DNA of 64,000 nucleotides from Candidatus Vicinibacter proximus (GCA_016713905.1 JADJOE010000003.1:2046001-2110000), one strand, 5' to 3'. Positions 1-9,920 are shown, counted from the stretch's first letter. Translations and numbers: made by a program. Notes: a model not told the origin generated them from the sequence alone.

Positions 1-367
1 TGTTGCAATTGGACACCAGGGTGAAGCTGCTGCAATCCGGTGAGGAATAAATGCCCATCTCCACCCCATTTGCCTGATTACATGCCGAAACGGCTACATT
101 GATGGAAAGATTTGGAGAACCTGCCACAAATGCCAACCATTGCATGCTGTGAACTACCATGGTACAAAACCCGGGAGGAGACTGTCCCATGATGGTGTTG
201 GTAGTCCTTGCAGAAACCCCATTGAGATCACAGACGACGCAAGCTCCGGAACAATCATTAGATAGCGGTACAGGATTTGGTCCGCAAGGGGAATGCATCT
301 GTCCAAAGCCTACGCTTTGAAACAAAATCCAGAGTACTACAAGTTGGCTTACCCGGCGTAGATGCAT
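1..367 (-). CDS. Secreted protein, N-terminal part (runs off the left edge)
   Basis: An open frame starts at an ATG on the minus strand at 367 and continues past base 1, giving 122 codons. The first about 23 residues form a signal peptide: a short basic start, the hydrophobic core LVVLWILFQSVGFG, then a Gln where cleavage is likely. The mature part is rich in Cys, Ser, Thr and Asn (CSGACVVCDLNG, CNQANGVEMGIYSS), as in lectin- or jelly-roll-like domains at the start of large Bacteroidota surface proteins. The C-terminus, where a T9SS sorting domain would be expected, lies outside the window. Function is unknown; export is inferred from the signal peptide only. Confidence 0.7.
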   Translation of the reverse strand, partial: MHLRRVSQLVVLWILFQSVGFGQMHSPCGPNPVPLSNDCSGACVVCDLNGVSARTTNTIMGQSPPGFCTMVVHSMQWLAFVAGSPNLSINVAVSACNQANGVEMGIYSSPDCSSFTLVSNCN

Positions 368-556
368 TTGCTAATTTAATCATTTTAGACCGGTAATAAC
401 TAACCGACCTGCCAGGTTAATTCCAAGATCATGCCACTTTATACCATCTTGGCTTCAACTTAAAAGAAAGCAACATATGTAAGTAAGTAACAGCTAGCTT
501 ATTCCTAAAATACCTGCTGTGAGGATACTTCCGGCTTAGCTTAAAAAAAAATAAAA

Positions 557-1090
557 TTATTTTTCAAATTCTTCCTGTGCGTCAAACCAGGAAGCATACA
601 TCTGATAATTATCTGCGGTGCGCTGGATAAAAAACTTGAAATTATCCGCATCCAAAGGTTTAAGTTTACGGGCCGGAATTCCTGCATAGATAAATCCGGA
701 TTCCAACACTGCATGTTCCGGTACCAATGCACCCGCAGCAACAATAACGTGGGATTGAATTTCCGCATGATCCATTATGATTGCACCCATTCCAACCAAT
801 ACTTCAGGATGAATTTTACACCCGTGTATAAGGGCTCGATGTCCGATACTTACGCGATCACCGATCTCTGTGATGGATTTTAAGTAAGTACAATGAATGA
901 TCACCCCATCCTGAATATTCACCTGTTCTCCTATTCTGATGGAGTTCACATCGCCTCTTACTACCGCCTGAAACCAGACACTACTGTTGGCACCTATGAC
1001 GACATCTCCTATAATGCTTGCATTGTCTGCAAGGTAACAACTGGGATCAATAACAGGGGTGAACCCACGGACAGATTTTATGAGTGCCAT
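557..1090 (-). CDS. Gamma-carbonic anhydrase family protein (left-handed beta-helix)
   Basis: A 177-residue protein made almost entirely of the hexapeptide turns of a left-handed beta-helix (ADNASIIGDVVIGANSSVWF and later turns). Histidines in IIHCTYLKS and SIGHRALIHGC match the three zinc/iron ligands of the YrdA/PaaY gamma-carbonic anhydrase group, and length fits the family. Members are trimeric; some hydrate CO2 and others are inactive or act on thioesters, so the exact activity cannot be read here. It lies 2 bases downstream of the GumN-family gene and probably shares its transcript. Confidence 0.88.
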   Translation of the reverse strand: MALIKSVRGFTPVIDPSCYLADNASIIGDVVIGANSSVWFQAVVRGDVNSIRIGEQVNIQDGVIIHCTYLKSITEIGDRVSIGHRALIHGCKIHPEVLVGMGAIIMDHAEIQSHVIVAAGALVPEHAVLESGFIYAGIPARKLKPLDADNFKFFIQRTADNYQMYASWFDAQEEFEK

Positions 1091-1092
1091 AA

Positions 1093-1980
1093 TTACTTTT
1101 TCAGAACTGGTTCCACCACAAAATTTTCTTTTCTCAACAAACTGATTACACCTTCCTTACCGCCGAGATGTCCTGCGCCTACTGCAAAAAAACAAGGTTC
1201 CTCTTTCATCACTTCAGCCATGATCGGAATCCATTTTTTATTCCTGTTGTTCAACATCATATCGAGATAAGGATTAAGCGCTGTTTCTTCGCTTGAGATG
1301 GATTCAGCAAGTTTGTTGAGATCCTGGGCGATATACGACTTGATCATCTCTTTTAACCCTGATGATTCCTCATCATTGGATTTCAAGGATTCTACAAGCA
1401 TTTGCGCCTGTGCCTTGTATGGAATGCTATCAAATACGGACAACTGAAACGCAACGGTCTCTAAGCCTTTGACAGGAATAGATTGCTTCTTTGCCATTTC
1501 ATTAAATTCCATTTCGTAAGACTTTATATGTCCTTCTTTGAAATTCTGTGGATTCATTTCCGGTGAGCCGAAGGCACTTAAGAACATTGGTTTCATGCGT
1601 TCAAAGAACATCATAGGCAATCCCATTTTTTCAAAATGCGCGGACACTAAATCGTATTCTGTTTTGGTCAACAAATCTGCCAATGAAGTATCGTTGGCCA
1701 TAAACATCTGATCCATCACACCGGCAAGATTACTCATGTCCATCATTTCATCCATCGCAATCTCCAAATACAAATTACGCGTTTGACGGAAACATTCCTC
1801 TGTTCCCTTGGGTAAGAAATAATCTTCTGTAGGAATCATATGTATAGTACCAAACAGATAAGAGGGCTTTTCTAAGCCATTGCCGGATATTTTCCAAAGT
1901 AAAGCATTGGAAAGAGAATCCTGTGCATAAGTAAAGAGGTTCGATCCCAAAAGGGATAAGAGCAAAAATATTTTTTTCAT
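1093..1980 (-). CDS. TraB/GumN family protein, exported
   Basis: A 295-residue protein with an N-terminal signal peptide (MKKIFLLLSLLGSNLFTYAQ). The two TraB/GumN hallmarks are present: a GxxH near the start (FGTIHMIP, about residue 44) and a second near the end (GAGHLGG, about residue 270). These histidines are thought to form a metal-dependent hydrolase or protease-like site, as in the eukaryotic relative TIKI. The substrate is unknown. It precedes the gamma-carbonic anhydrase gene by 2 bases, so the two are probably one transcript. Confidence 0.87.
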   Translation of the reverse strand: MKKIFLLLSLLGSNLFTYAQDSLSNALLWKISGNGLEKPSYLFGTIHMIPTEDYFLPKGTEECFRQTRNLYLEIAMDEMMDMSNLAGVMDQMFMANDTSLADLLTKTEYDLVSAHFEKMGLPMMFFERMKPMFLSAFGSPEMNPQNFKEGHIKSYEMEFNEMAKKQSIPVKGLETVAFQLSVFDSIPYKAQAQMLVESLKSNDEESSGLKEMIKSYIAQDLNKLAESISSEETALNPYLDMMLNNRNKKWIPIMAEVMKEEPCFFAVGAGHLGGKEGVISLLRKENFVVEPVLKK

Positions 1981-2077
1981 TTAAATAAATTCATTGCGTG
2001 TACTTGCAATTTTTTTTTACAAATAAATTTTATAATAAAATATTATCCTATCAATGAAAATCAGAATAGCCGTCAGA

Positions 2078-2818
2078 TTAATCCTGCTCGCTTCGCCATT
2101 GATAAAATATTATTCCTGCGGAAACGGAAACGTTCAGAGAATTGATGTGTCCTGCCTGAGGAATACTGATCGAATAATCCAGACAGTTTTTAACTTCAGG
2201 TGAAATCCCAAGATCCTCTGCCCCCAAAACAAAAACTACTGAAGTTTTCAAGTCTGCTTCACGAAGATGCAGATCAGCTTTCTCATCTGCACCGAGAATA
2301 ACAAATCCCATCTTTTTTAGTTCGCGAAGGGTATGCACAGGATTGTTGACTTTACACACCGGGATCCTGAGGAGGGCTCCTGCCGACACCTTAATCGCTT
2401 CCTGGTTGACTGGTGCACTGTTGCGACTTCCTATAATGAGTCCGGTAATACCCATGACCTCAGCCGATCGGGCAATGGCTCCAAAATTATGCACATCCGT
2501 AACCCCGTCCAGCAAGGCAAAACAAGGATTTTGGCCTGCTTCAAATGCCATGTGGACCAAATCTTCCACTTTGTGGAATTCAATCGGGCTGATCATGGCC
2601 AGAACCCCTTGATGATTTCCTTTACACAGCTTATCCAACTTGGTACGCGGAACGGTCAATACGGACACTTTATGTTGTCTGGATAATTTTATTAACTCTT
2701 TTAATACCTGATTATCAAGGTAATCCCCGAGATAAACTTTTTGTAAGATTTTTCCGGCAGCGAAAGCTTCGTGTAAAGCGTTCTTACCGATTAACCAATC
2801 AAAATTTTGCTTTGCCAT
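2078..2818 (-). CDS. rlmB: 23S rRNA 2'-O-ribose methyltransferase, RlmB/TrmH (SPOUT) family
   Basis: A 246-residue protein with the usual two parts: an N-terminal substrate-binding domain (starting IGKNALHEAFAAGK) and a C-terminal SPOUT knot. The three SPOUT motifs are visible: DVHNFGAIARSAEVMG, VLGAEDLGIS, and SIPQAGHINSLNVSVSAG. RlmB methylates the 2'-OH of G2251 in 23S rRNA using SAM; the family also contains TrmH-like tRNA enzymes, but the IGKNALHEA start favours RlmB. It is divergent from the protease gene at 2868, separated by 49 bases. Confidence 0.9.
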   Translation of the reverse strand: MAKQNFDWLIGKNALHEAFAAGKILQKVYLGDYLDNQVLKELIKLSRQHKVSVLTVPRTKLDKLCKGNHQGVLAMISPIEFHKVEDLVHMAFEAGQNPCFALLDGVTDVHNFGAIARSAEVMGITGLIIGSRNSAPVNQEAIKVSAGALLRIPVCKVNNPVHTLRELKKMGFVILGADEKADLHLREADLKTSVVFVLGAEDLGISPEVKNCLDYSISIPQAGHINSLNVSVSAGIIFYQWRSEQD

Positions 2819-2867
2819 AAATTCTCGAAATATCGTAATTTAGCCACTTCTAATCAACTACCACATA

Positions 2868-5800
2868 ATGAAAAAAATTATCTATTTTCTCCTTATTATT
2901 AACATTTTATACATTAATAATAGTTTATTCGCTCAAAATTTACAAGCCCTAAATCTGGGCAGACAATATCTGGAATCCTCAAAATCCGCTTGGAATTTGA
3001 ATGCTACAGATTTGAAAGACTTGCTGGTGACGGACCAATATCAGTCTGACCACAATGGCATGACCCATATTTACTTCCAGCAAGCCTACAAAGGTATTCC
3101 GATTTACAATGCAGTTACCTCTGTCCATGTCTCCAAAGAAGGAAAAGTTTTTGACAGCCCCTGCCGCTTTATAGGTAACCTTGAATCTAAAGTCAATGCT
3201 ACCCAGCCAAGACTCAATGCGCTTCAGGCTCTTGAAAAGCTGATCTATCATTATGACGTAAAAAATGCAGTCCTGCCGTTGGAAAAAAGACGTAGCAATG
3301 ATAAGGAGCGCTATTTTGAAAAAACTAATTTTACCCATTCCGATATCCCTGCCAGATTGATGTATTTCCAAACTAAAGACGGAAAACTCCGTTTGACCTG
3401 GGATGTTTCCACAGATTTCGTGGACAGGGCTGATTACTGGAGCACAAGGGTAGATGCCATTACAGGTGAAATACTGGATCAACATAACTATACGGTGAAA
3501 TGTAGTTTTGGCCATCAGCATCAGGAGAAATGCCTTGAACAGCATGCAAGCGCTGAACAACAAAAAAAGAACCAGCCTGTCATCAACGGAAATCAAGGAC
3601 AAACCAATGTTTCGCTAGCTCCCAAACCTGCAGCAACGGTGTATAATGTTTTCCCGTTTCCTATAGAGAGTCCACTTCACGGAAACCGTCAGTTGGTTTC
3701 AGATCCAGCTTATCCGAATGCATCTCCTTTCGGATGGCACGATACCAATGGACAAGCAGGTCCTGAATTTACCCACACTCGTGGAAATAACGTAAGTGCC
3801 TATTTGGACAGAAATGGAGACAATGCGAACGATGGAGAAAGAGCAGATGGTGGAACATCCTTGAATTTTGATTTTCCTTTCGATCCTAAAAAAGAACCTG
3901 CTACTTACACTAAAGCAGCAGTAACGAATTTATTCTATGCAAACAACATGATGCACGATATTTTGTATCAGTTTGGATTTGATGAAAAAGCAGGAAATTT
4001 CCAACAAAATAACTACAACAAAGGTGGAACCGGAGCCGATCAAGTACTTGCTGAAGCACAGGATGGCAGTGGAACCAACAATGCAAATTTTGCTACTCCG
4101 CCGGACGGATCTTCAGGCAGAATGCAAATGTTTTTATGGACTGCTGCACCAGGTGAAGTAAGAGTGGATGCACCTTTGGAGATCGAAGGCTACCTTTCGG
4201 TCAATGGACCAACTGGCTGGGGAGGTAAGGTGACTACCACACCAATTACAGGAGAAGTTGTATGGTCTGATGACGGTGATCCGGGAAACGAAAAGAAAGG
4301 ATGCAAAGACGCTCAGAAAAAATCCAAACTCGATGGCAAAATCGTCCTGATTGAAAGAGGACTTTGTGACTTCAGTGAAAAGACTTTCTATGCGCAAAAA
4401 GCTGGAGCAAAAGCAGTTATCATCTGTGGATTTGATGAACAAAATGTCGGCATGGCAGCAGGAGTAAATGCTGCATTGGTTACCATCCCAGCATATTATG
4501 CACGAAAGTCAGTATGTGATAAAATTGCACCATTTGTAGGCAAAGGCCTGGTCATTACGATAAAAACACCTGAAGATACCAATGCCGGACCGGATAGTCT
4601 GGATGGTGATTTTGACAACGGAATCATCACACATGAATATGGCCATGGTGTATCCAATAGACTCACCGGCGGGCCTGCACAAGCCAATTGCCTTAGTAAT
4701 GCAGAACAAATGGGAGAAGGCTGGAGTGATTTTATGTCACTGATCATTACTGCAAAACCTGGCGACAGGCCCGAACAAGTAAGGGGTATCGGTAATTTTG
4801 CTACCTCCGCACCGATTGACGGAATTGGCATCCGAAGAAGACCTTATACTACCAATATGTCTATCAATGAATTCACCTACCACAATATCGACGCAGAAGA
4901 ACATAATCTTGGTGAGGTGTGGACGGCTATGCTTTGGGATCTTTATTGGGCCATGGCAGATAAATATGGATTCGATCCAACTTTTTCCAATAAGAATGCA
5001 GGCAATAATCGCTGTATTCAATTGGTCATGGATGGGATGAAGTTGCAACCTTGCCGCCCTGGATTCGTGGATGGTCGAAATGCCATATTGAAGGCTGACT
5101 CTATTGCGTACAAAGGAGAAAATTCCTGCCTTATCTGGAGTGTGTTTGCACGAAGAGGTTTAGGATTTAATGCAAAACAAGGAGATTCTAATTTGGTCGG
5201 AGATGAAACCGAAGATTACGAATCTTATCCTACTTGTATAAACAAAACGGTCATCGCAAAATCAGCACCGTATGTAGTCAAAGCCGGTCAGGAAATTACC
5301 TACAATCTTAGCGTTAGAAATCTACGCGCAGGAGAAGTAAATAATGTAGAAATAGAAGACAACATTCCCGCCGGTTGTAGTTATGTAGCAGGATCCGCAA
5401 GTCTTAATCCAAAATCTGTAACGGCAGACAAGATTACCTGGGACATCAGCAATATGAAATCACTGGAAAATAAAACCATAACTTATAGAATTAAAACCGC
5501 TTCAGACAAATATTCCAATACCCGATTCTTTGATGATTTTGAAGACCCGAACACAGAATTCAATTATGATTTTTACCAACGCAAAGGAAACGGTATTTGG
5601 CTTTGGGCAGGAGGAGAAGGTTATCAAGGAAGTACAGCATGGATTTCAGAAAGTTCAGCTTCAGAAGAAAGAGATCACTCCTTCAACAACATAATACCAA
5701 TTGATATGGGTGACGAAATAACTTCTTTATTGTTCTATCATAAAATCAATACCCAAAGCGGTATTGATGGAGGATTTGTAGAAATTTCTGAGGATGGTGG

Positions 5801-6434
5801 AAAAGTTTGGAACCTATTGAAAACAGATGATTTTCAAATCAACACATACGTAGGCGGAATATCTTATAATGCCATCGGAATTCCTTTAGTGCAGGGATTT
5901 TCCGGATACACTAAAGATTTCATTCCTTCTGTTGCAAGTCTTGAAAAATACAAAGGCAAAAAAATCAATGTGCGCTTTAGATTTGGAAATGACGACGCTA
6001 CTGAATCCAGCAACCCTGGATTTAAAGGATGGATTGTGGATAATCTGGAGATCATCAATCCTTTTTTCTACAATACGGATTTTTGCATCAAGACAGGATT
6101 AGGCGAACAATACTGCGTAAATCTTCCAGGCAAAGGAACTTTGGTGGATTCTAAAAAAGTGGTGGGTACCAATAACCCAAGTGATGTAAACGGAACTGCA
6201 GCGATTTATCCAAATCCTGCAAAAGAAATATTAAACATAAAATTGGAAGCTAACCATGGCGTTAAACAAATCAATTTGTTGAATCTGAATGGCCAGGGAT
6301 TAAGTTCCAAATATGTTTTTGGTCAGGAGAAACAATTGTTGCAATTCAACACGGACCATTTACCGAAGGGTGTAATTATCGTAGAGTTGATTCAAGAAAA
6401 TAAAGTCAGCAGTTCTAAAATTATTCTGAAATAA
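2868..6434 (+). CDS. T9SS-secreted M36 (fungalysin) metallopeptidase
   Basis: An 1188-residue secreted protease. It has a signal peptide (ending LFAQ, about residue 23), then an FTP-like propeptide, then the M36 catalytic region with the zinc site HEYGHGVSNRL (His589, Glu590, His593) and a downstream glutamate in EQMGEGWSD (about residue 619). A protease-associated (PA) domain is inserted before the zinc site, about residues 440-525. A DUF11 repeat (YVVKAGQEITYNLSVRN) covers about 798-878, followed by a jelly-roll-like region. The last about 70 residues are a T9SS type A sorting domain (AAIYPNPAKEILNIKL). It is likely exported by Sec, crosses the outer membrane by T9SS, and degrades extracellular protein. 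A hairpin terminator follows. Confidence 0.95.
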   Translation: MKKIIYFLLIINILYINNSLFAQNLQALNLGRQYLESSKSAWNLNATDLKDLLVTDQYQSDHNGMTHIYFQQAYKGIPIYNAVTSVHVSKEGKVFDSPCRFIGNLESKVNATQPRLNALQALEKLIYHYDVKNAVLPLEKRRSNDKERYFEKTNFTHSDIPARLMYFQTKDGKLRLTWDVSTDFVDRADYWSTRVDAITGEILDQHNYTVKCSFGHQHQEKCLEQHASAEQQKKNQPVINGNQGQTNVSLAPKPAATVYNVFPFPIESPLHGNRQLVSDPAYPNASPFGWHDTNGQAGPEFTHTRGNNVSAYLDRNGDNANDGERADGGTSLNFDFPFDPKKEPATYTKAAVTNLFYANNMMHDILYQFGFDEKAGNFQQNNYNKGGTGADQVLAEAQDGSGTNNANFATPPDGSSGRMQMFLWTAAPGEVRVDAPLEIEGYLSVNGPTGWGGKVTTTPITGEVVWSDDGDPGNEKKGCKDAQKKSKLDGKIVLIERGLCDFSEKTFYAQKAGAKAVIICGFDEQNVGMAAGVNAALVTIPAYYARKSVCDKIAPFVGKGLVITIKTPEDTNAGPDSLDGDFDNGIITHEYGHGVSNRLTGGPAQANCLSNAEQMGEGWSDFMSLIITAKPGDRPEQVRGIGNFATSAPIDGIGIRRRPYTTNMSINEFTYHNIDAEEHNLGEVWTAMLWDLYWAMADKYGFDPTFSNKNAGNNRCIQLVMDGMKLQPCRPGFVDGRNAILKADSIAYKGENSCLIWSVFARRGLGFNAKQGDSNLVGDETEDYESYPTCINKTVIAKSAPYVVKAGQEITYNLSVRNLRAGEVNNVEIEDNIPAGCSYVAGSASLNPKSVTADKITWDISNMKSLENKTITYRIKTASDKYSNTRFFDDFEDPNTEFNYDFYQRKGNGIWLWAGGEGYQGSTAWISESSASEERDHSFNNIIPIDMGDEITSLLFYHKINTQSGIDGGFVEISEDGGKVWNLLKTDDFQINTYVGGISYNAIGIPLVQGFSGYTKDFIPSVASLEKYKGKKINVRFRFGNDDATESSNPGFKGWIVDNLEIINPFFYNTDFCIKTGLGEQYCVNLPGKGTLVDSKKVVGTNNPSDVNGTAAIYPNPAKEILNIKLEANHGVKQINLLNLNGQGLSSKYVFGQEKQLLQFNTDHLPKGVIIVELIQENKVSSSKIILK

Positions 6435-6454
6435 TATTTCTCTTAAAGATAATT

Positions 6455-6489
6455 AAAAGCCGTCCACCAATAAATGGGGACGGCTTTTT
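6455..6489 (+). terminator. Rho-independent terminator after the M36 protease
   Basis: An 11-bp perfect stem (aaaagccgtcc, 6455-6465, pairing with ggacggctttt, 6478-6488) ends in a T run. It lies 20 bases after the protease stop codon. The A run on the left arm means it could also stop leftward transcription. Confidence 0.85.
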
Positions 6490-6552
6490 AATTCCCAAAA
6501 CTATAATCAAACTCACTAACTGAAACTGTGAATTTTAATTCGAATATGGACA

Positions 6553-7527
6553 CTAGCCGGAACGTAAAAGCTTTCTTTCCCGCTTGCGATTATTTATGTA
6601 TTCTTTGATTGCTGCCGGCCGCGTATACCAAATGCGACCTTCCTTATAAGAATCTATTTTTCCCTGTCGTGCCAATAAACTAATATACTCTTGTCCATAA
6701 GGCAAAGCGGAATCTTCCACTAAATCTGCAATTGGAACATATTCATCCGCGTAATCTTCCAGATTACTGAGATAGATGCCCAGTGATCTGTCAGCAGCCC
6801 TGGCAATCAAACGAATCAACAAATCATAGTGGCCCTGATTTGCACGGTTAAGGGCCTGATAATATTTATTTCTGTCTACCTTAAGAATGATGACCGGTGG
6901 AAACGCCCATTTCATCAGCAACAAATTCATGATCAGCCTGACAGTCCTGCCATTCCCATCAAAAAAGGGATGTATCCACACAAACCGATGATGAAAAATA
7001 CTGACCTTCACCAAAGGGTGCATGCTTTGATCGTCCCTACTCACCCAACCGATGAGATCTGACATGAGCTCGGGAACTTTCAGTGCATTGGGAGGAGTAA
7101 AATTAGCACCGAGAATGCGTACCCCCGAATTCCTATACCTGCCTGCAAATTCCTTCTCTATCTTACTCATGACCAATTCATGGATATCCAGAATATCCCG
7201 CTCCTTCAGCAGGTAATCGCCGGAAACCAATTCCTCCAGGTATTCTATTGCTTCCTGATGATTCACCACTTCAAAATGCTCGCGCAAACTCTTGCCTGCC
7301 ACCGTCATCCCCTCTTCTATCACCATCCTGGTCTCCCGAAGATTTAAGGTATTGCCTTCTATACTGTTACTGTTGTAGGTCCATTCCAAATTAAGACTGC
7401 TCCTGATGGATTGTACCACCGCACGGGATAAAGGTCTGTGCCTGTCCAAACGCGTCTTTTTGAGGTCAATATTCAGCAATACTTCCTTCAAATCATCATA
7501 AGCATATTCTTTTACAGGCCATACCAT
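6553..7527 (-). CDS. Fic family protein (AMPylase/Fido)
   Basis: The Fic active-site motif HPFFDGNGRTVR is intact at about residue 186 (counting from the ATG at 7527), with the catalytic His and the anion-binding loop. An N-terminal inhibitory helix motif SNSIEG (pattern S/T-x-x-x-E-G/N, about residues 53-58) marks a class II Fic protein, normally held inactive until the helix moves. A C-terminal winged-helix-like region (ADLVEDSALPYGQEYISLLARQGKIDSYKEG) fits the Fic-DNA-binding-like architecture common in chromosomal Fic proteins. I chose the ATG at 7527 over a TTG at 7533. A TATATTTG box lies at 7538-7531, so the transcript may be nearly leaderless or a further promoter lies upstream. Target unknown. 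Confidence 0.9.
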   Translation of the reverse strand: MVWPVKEYAYDDLKEVLLNIDLKKTRLDRHRPLSRAVVQSIRSSLNLEWTYNSNSIEGNTLNLRETRMVIEEGMTVAGKSLREHFEVVNHQEAIEYLEELVSGDYLLKERDILDIHELVMSKIEKEFAGRYRNSGVRILGANFTPPNALKVPELMSDLIGWVSRDDQSMHPLVKVSIFHHRFVWIHPFFDGNGRTVRLIMNLLLMKWAFPPVIILKVDRNKYYQALNRANQGHYDLLIRLIARAADRSLGIYLSNLEDYADEYVPIADLVEDSALPYGQEYISLLARQGKIDSYKEGRIWYTRPAAIKEYINNRKRERKLLRSG

Positions 7528-7969
7528 ACACAAATATACCTAAATATTTAATATCGTTTATATTTTTTATAATTTTTACCGATATTTAAATTTAAAATTT
7601 TTAATAAATGCATATATTTATTGACGCTTCTAATTATTTAAAATAGGTTAATTCTTACACCCTTCAAATCCTAAAAATTCAATATAAATGCTTTATTTTC
7701 AAAAATATATAATGATTTAGGATTATGGCATAATATCAACCAGAATTTGCCAGGGGGCTTCATCGCATCTGTAAATATGGGTCAAAAAATATCTACAAAC
7801 CATTTTAATATCGGTTTAAAATATTTTATTATATTGCGATTATTAGTTATATGTTTTGATTTATTTAATGCTTTTGATGGACTTGCAGACCGTATTTCAG
7901 AACTTGATATATTTTAAAATAATGGTTCTTTCCGCTTATATTTGTTCGTAATCCACTAAACCTCCGTTC
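7528..7969. other. AT-rich intergenic region between Fic and aminotransferase genes
   Basis: About 440 bases, strongly AT-rich, with no open frame that looks like a protein. The sequence aatatcg(g/t)tt occurs at about 7549 and 7806, with an inverted accgatattt at about 7578. These could be binding sites for a regulator of the divergent genes, but the arms are weak in such AT-rich DNA. It also contains the promoter box of the downstream gene. Confidence 0.5.
7937..7944 (+). promoter_or_regulatory. Bacteroidota -7 promoter box (TATATTTG)
   Basis: TATATTTG fits the Bacteroidota TAnnTTTG -7 element. It lies 25 bases before the ATG at 7970. No convincing -33 TTG is seen at the usual spacing. Confidence 0.5.
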
Positions 7970-9247
7970 ATGCAAAGACGAACCATTTTTAAATTATTGG
8001 CTGCCTCTTCAGCCGGTATTCTCTCTCCCTCCAGTTTACTGAAGGCTTCCGGGGATGAGTTCAAGCAAGCTGTTAATGACCTTAATCGACTCTCCCCATC
8101 AGACGATGAAACATTCTGGCATCAGATCCGGCTGGCCTATTCCGTATCGCCGACGTTAATTAATTTGAACAATGGAGGAGTTGCTCCCTCACCGAGGGTT
8201 GTGCAGGAAGCGGTGGAATATTACAGTCGAATGAGCAACGAGGCTCCTTCCTACTACATGTGGCGTATTCTTGACCAGGGCAGAGAACCTTTAAGACAAA
8301 AAATGGCTAACCTTGCTGGTTGCAGTGTTGAGGAATTAGCATTCAACCGCAACTCTTCTGAGGCTTTGGAGACCATCATTTTTGGGTTAAGACTGAAGGC
8401 AGGTGACGAAGTAGTACTGACCAAACAGGATTATCCGAACATGATCAATGCATGGAAACAGCGGGAAAAAAGAGAAGGTATTGTGCTTAAATGGATAAAT
8501 TTTGAATTCCCGATTGAAGATCAAAGATTCATTGTGAAGAAATTCGAGGAGGCTTTCACTGATAAAACCAAAGTGGTTCATATTACCCACACCATCAACT
8601 GGAACGGACAATTATTGCCTGCCAAAGAAATTGCCCTGGCAGCTAAAAAAAGGAACATCGAAGTATTAGTAGACGCTGCCCATAGCTTTGCTCATTTCCA
8701 ATACAAGATCAGTGATCTGGAGTGTGACTATTTTGGTACCAGTTTGCATAAATGGTTATCCGCACCTATTGGAAGTGGATTACTGTATGTACGCAAAGAA
8801 AAAATTAAAAACCTTTATCCAATGCTCGCCGCGGCAGATCCGGAAAGTGAGGACATCCGGAAGTTTGAAAGCCTTGGGACCCGCTCATTTGCCCTTGAAC
8901 AAGCCATCGGGCAGGCGATTGATTTTTTCCATTTAATTGGCGCTGAAAGAAAATTCAACAGACTCCACGAACTTAAAATGTATTGGGTCAACAAAGTAAA
9001 ATCACACCCGAAAGTCAAAATAATTTCTCCCCTTTCCAAAGAATTCAGCGGAGCCATTTGCTCGGTATTGGTTGAAGGTAAAACTGCAGGTCAGTTGTCT
9101 GAATTTCTTCAAAATGAATACAAAATCCACACGGTGGGCATTGATTGGGAAAACATCCACGGGGTAAGAGTTACCCCAAATGTTTACACCATGAAATCCG
9201 AACTCGATAAACTGGTGACCGGAATCTTAAAATTTGCAGACAGCTGA
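7970..9247 (+). CDS. Class V aminotransferase-fold PLP enzyme with Tat-like signal
   Basis: A 425-residue PLP enzyme of the class V aminotransferase/isopenicillin-N-epimerase-like group. The PLP lysine is Lys261 in GTSLHKWLSAPIGSG, and the cofactor-binding Asp lies in LVDAAHSFAH. The N-terminus MQRRTIFKLLAASSAG has the twin arginine and hydrophobic stretch of a Tat signal, which fits folding with cofactor before export. Substrate is not readable: the family includes cysteine desulfurases, epimerases and kynureninase-like enzymes, and the catalytic Cys loop of desulfurases is not evident. It converges on the VOC gene 7 bases away. Confidence 0.87.
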   Translation: MQRRTIFKLLAASSAGILSPSSLLKASGDEFKQAVNDLNRLSPSDDETFWHQIRLAYSVSPTLINLNNGGVAPSPRVVQEAVEYYSRMSNEAPSYYMWRILDQGREPLRQKMANLAGCSVEELAFNRNSSEALETIIFGLRLKAGDEVVLTKQDYPNMINAWKQREKREGIVLKWINFEFPIEDQRFIVKKFEEAFTDKTKVVHITHTINWNGQLLPAKEIALAAKKRNIEVLVDAAHSFAHFQYKISDLECDYFGTSLHKWLSAPIGSGLLYVRKEKIKNLYPMLAAADPESEDIRKFESLGTRSFALEQAIGQAIDFFHLIGAERKFNRLHELKMYWVNKVKSHPKVKIISPLSKEFSGAICSVLVEGKTAGQLSEFLQNEYKIHTVGIDWENIHGVRVTPNVYTMKSELDKLVTGILKFADS

Positions 9248-9254
9248 TAAACTC

Positions 9255-9635
9255 CTAATGTTGGAACAAAGCACAGAAGGCTCCGGCCGGATCCTGTATC
9301 ACGGCGTATTTGGAGGATCCCCCGTATGGTTTTGGGCCTGAAATAATTTTGCCACCGCTTTCCTGAACAGCCACCAGACTTAGCTCCAAATCTGCTACAT
9401 TAAAATAAACCAACCACACCGGAGGAAGCCCTTCATTGGCACCTCTTGAATGGCAAACTCCGGCTTTTGTAAAACCATCTGTCGGACTGTTGAGACAGTA
9501 GTCCTCATAGTTACCCATGGATACTTCCTGCACCGAAAAGCCAATCACCCTGGCATAAAAATCTTTGATTTCCAATGCATTGGGTACTGTCAAATCCGCC
9601 CATTGGAAGGCTCCGATGTTAATTTTTTCACTCAC
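9255..9635 (-). CDS. VOC (glyoxalase/bleomycin-resistance fold) family protein
   Basis: A 126-residue protein with the paired beta-alpha-beta-beta-beta modules of the vicinal oxygen chelate fold: first half GAFQWADLTVPNALEIKDFY, second half PPVWLVYFNVADLELSLV, and the closing IQDPAGAFCALFQ typical of the family. Such proteins bind a metal and act on small molecules, or serve as resistance or stress proteins. The specific substrate is unknown. It is a single gene, convergent with the aminotransferase. Confidence 0.87.
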   Translation of the reverse strand: MSEKINIGAFQWADLTVPNALEIKDFYARVIGFSVQEVSMGNYEDYCLNSPTDGFTKAGVCHSRGANEGLPPVWLVYFNVADLELSLVAVQESGGKIISGPKPYGGSSKYAVIQDPAGAFCALFQH

Positions 9636-9875
9636 TTGCTGATGGTTTTTTCAAAGATAGCTCTTTTACCCAATTGGAATAATTCTATCACTCAATGCAT
9701 TATACCCACTCGCCGGACTGTTACTTCCTTCTCATTTTTTCCCTGGTTTTATCACATATTAAATAAATATAATATATTTATAACTATTAAAATTCAATTA
9801 TTTATATATTATTAATTATCATCTATGTTATCTTCTTTTTTCTGATTTTTCATGCGGTAGTCTGCCGAATAGCTG

Positions 9876-9883
9876 TATATTTG
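9876..9883 (+). promoter_or_regulatory. Bacteroidota -7 promoter box before secDF
   Basis: TATATTTG matches TAnnTTTG and lies 37 bases before the secDF ATG at 9921. The upstream -33 element is not clear. The rest of 9636-9920 is AT-rich and shows no gene. Confidence 0.5.
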
Positions 9884-9920
9884 CGGAGTTTTTTAAAATC
9901 TATTATAGAAATTACATATT

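Noticed and set aside
2979..3602. A 207-codon minus-strand frame inside the M36 protease gene
   Set aside because: It lies fully within a well-supported protease with a signal peptide and propeptide, and has no recognisable domain.
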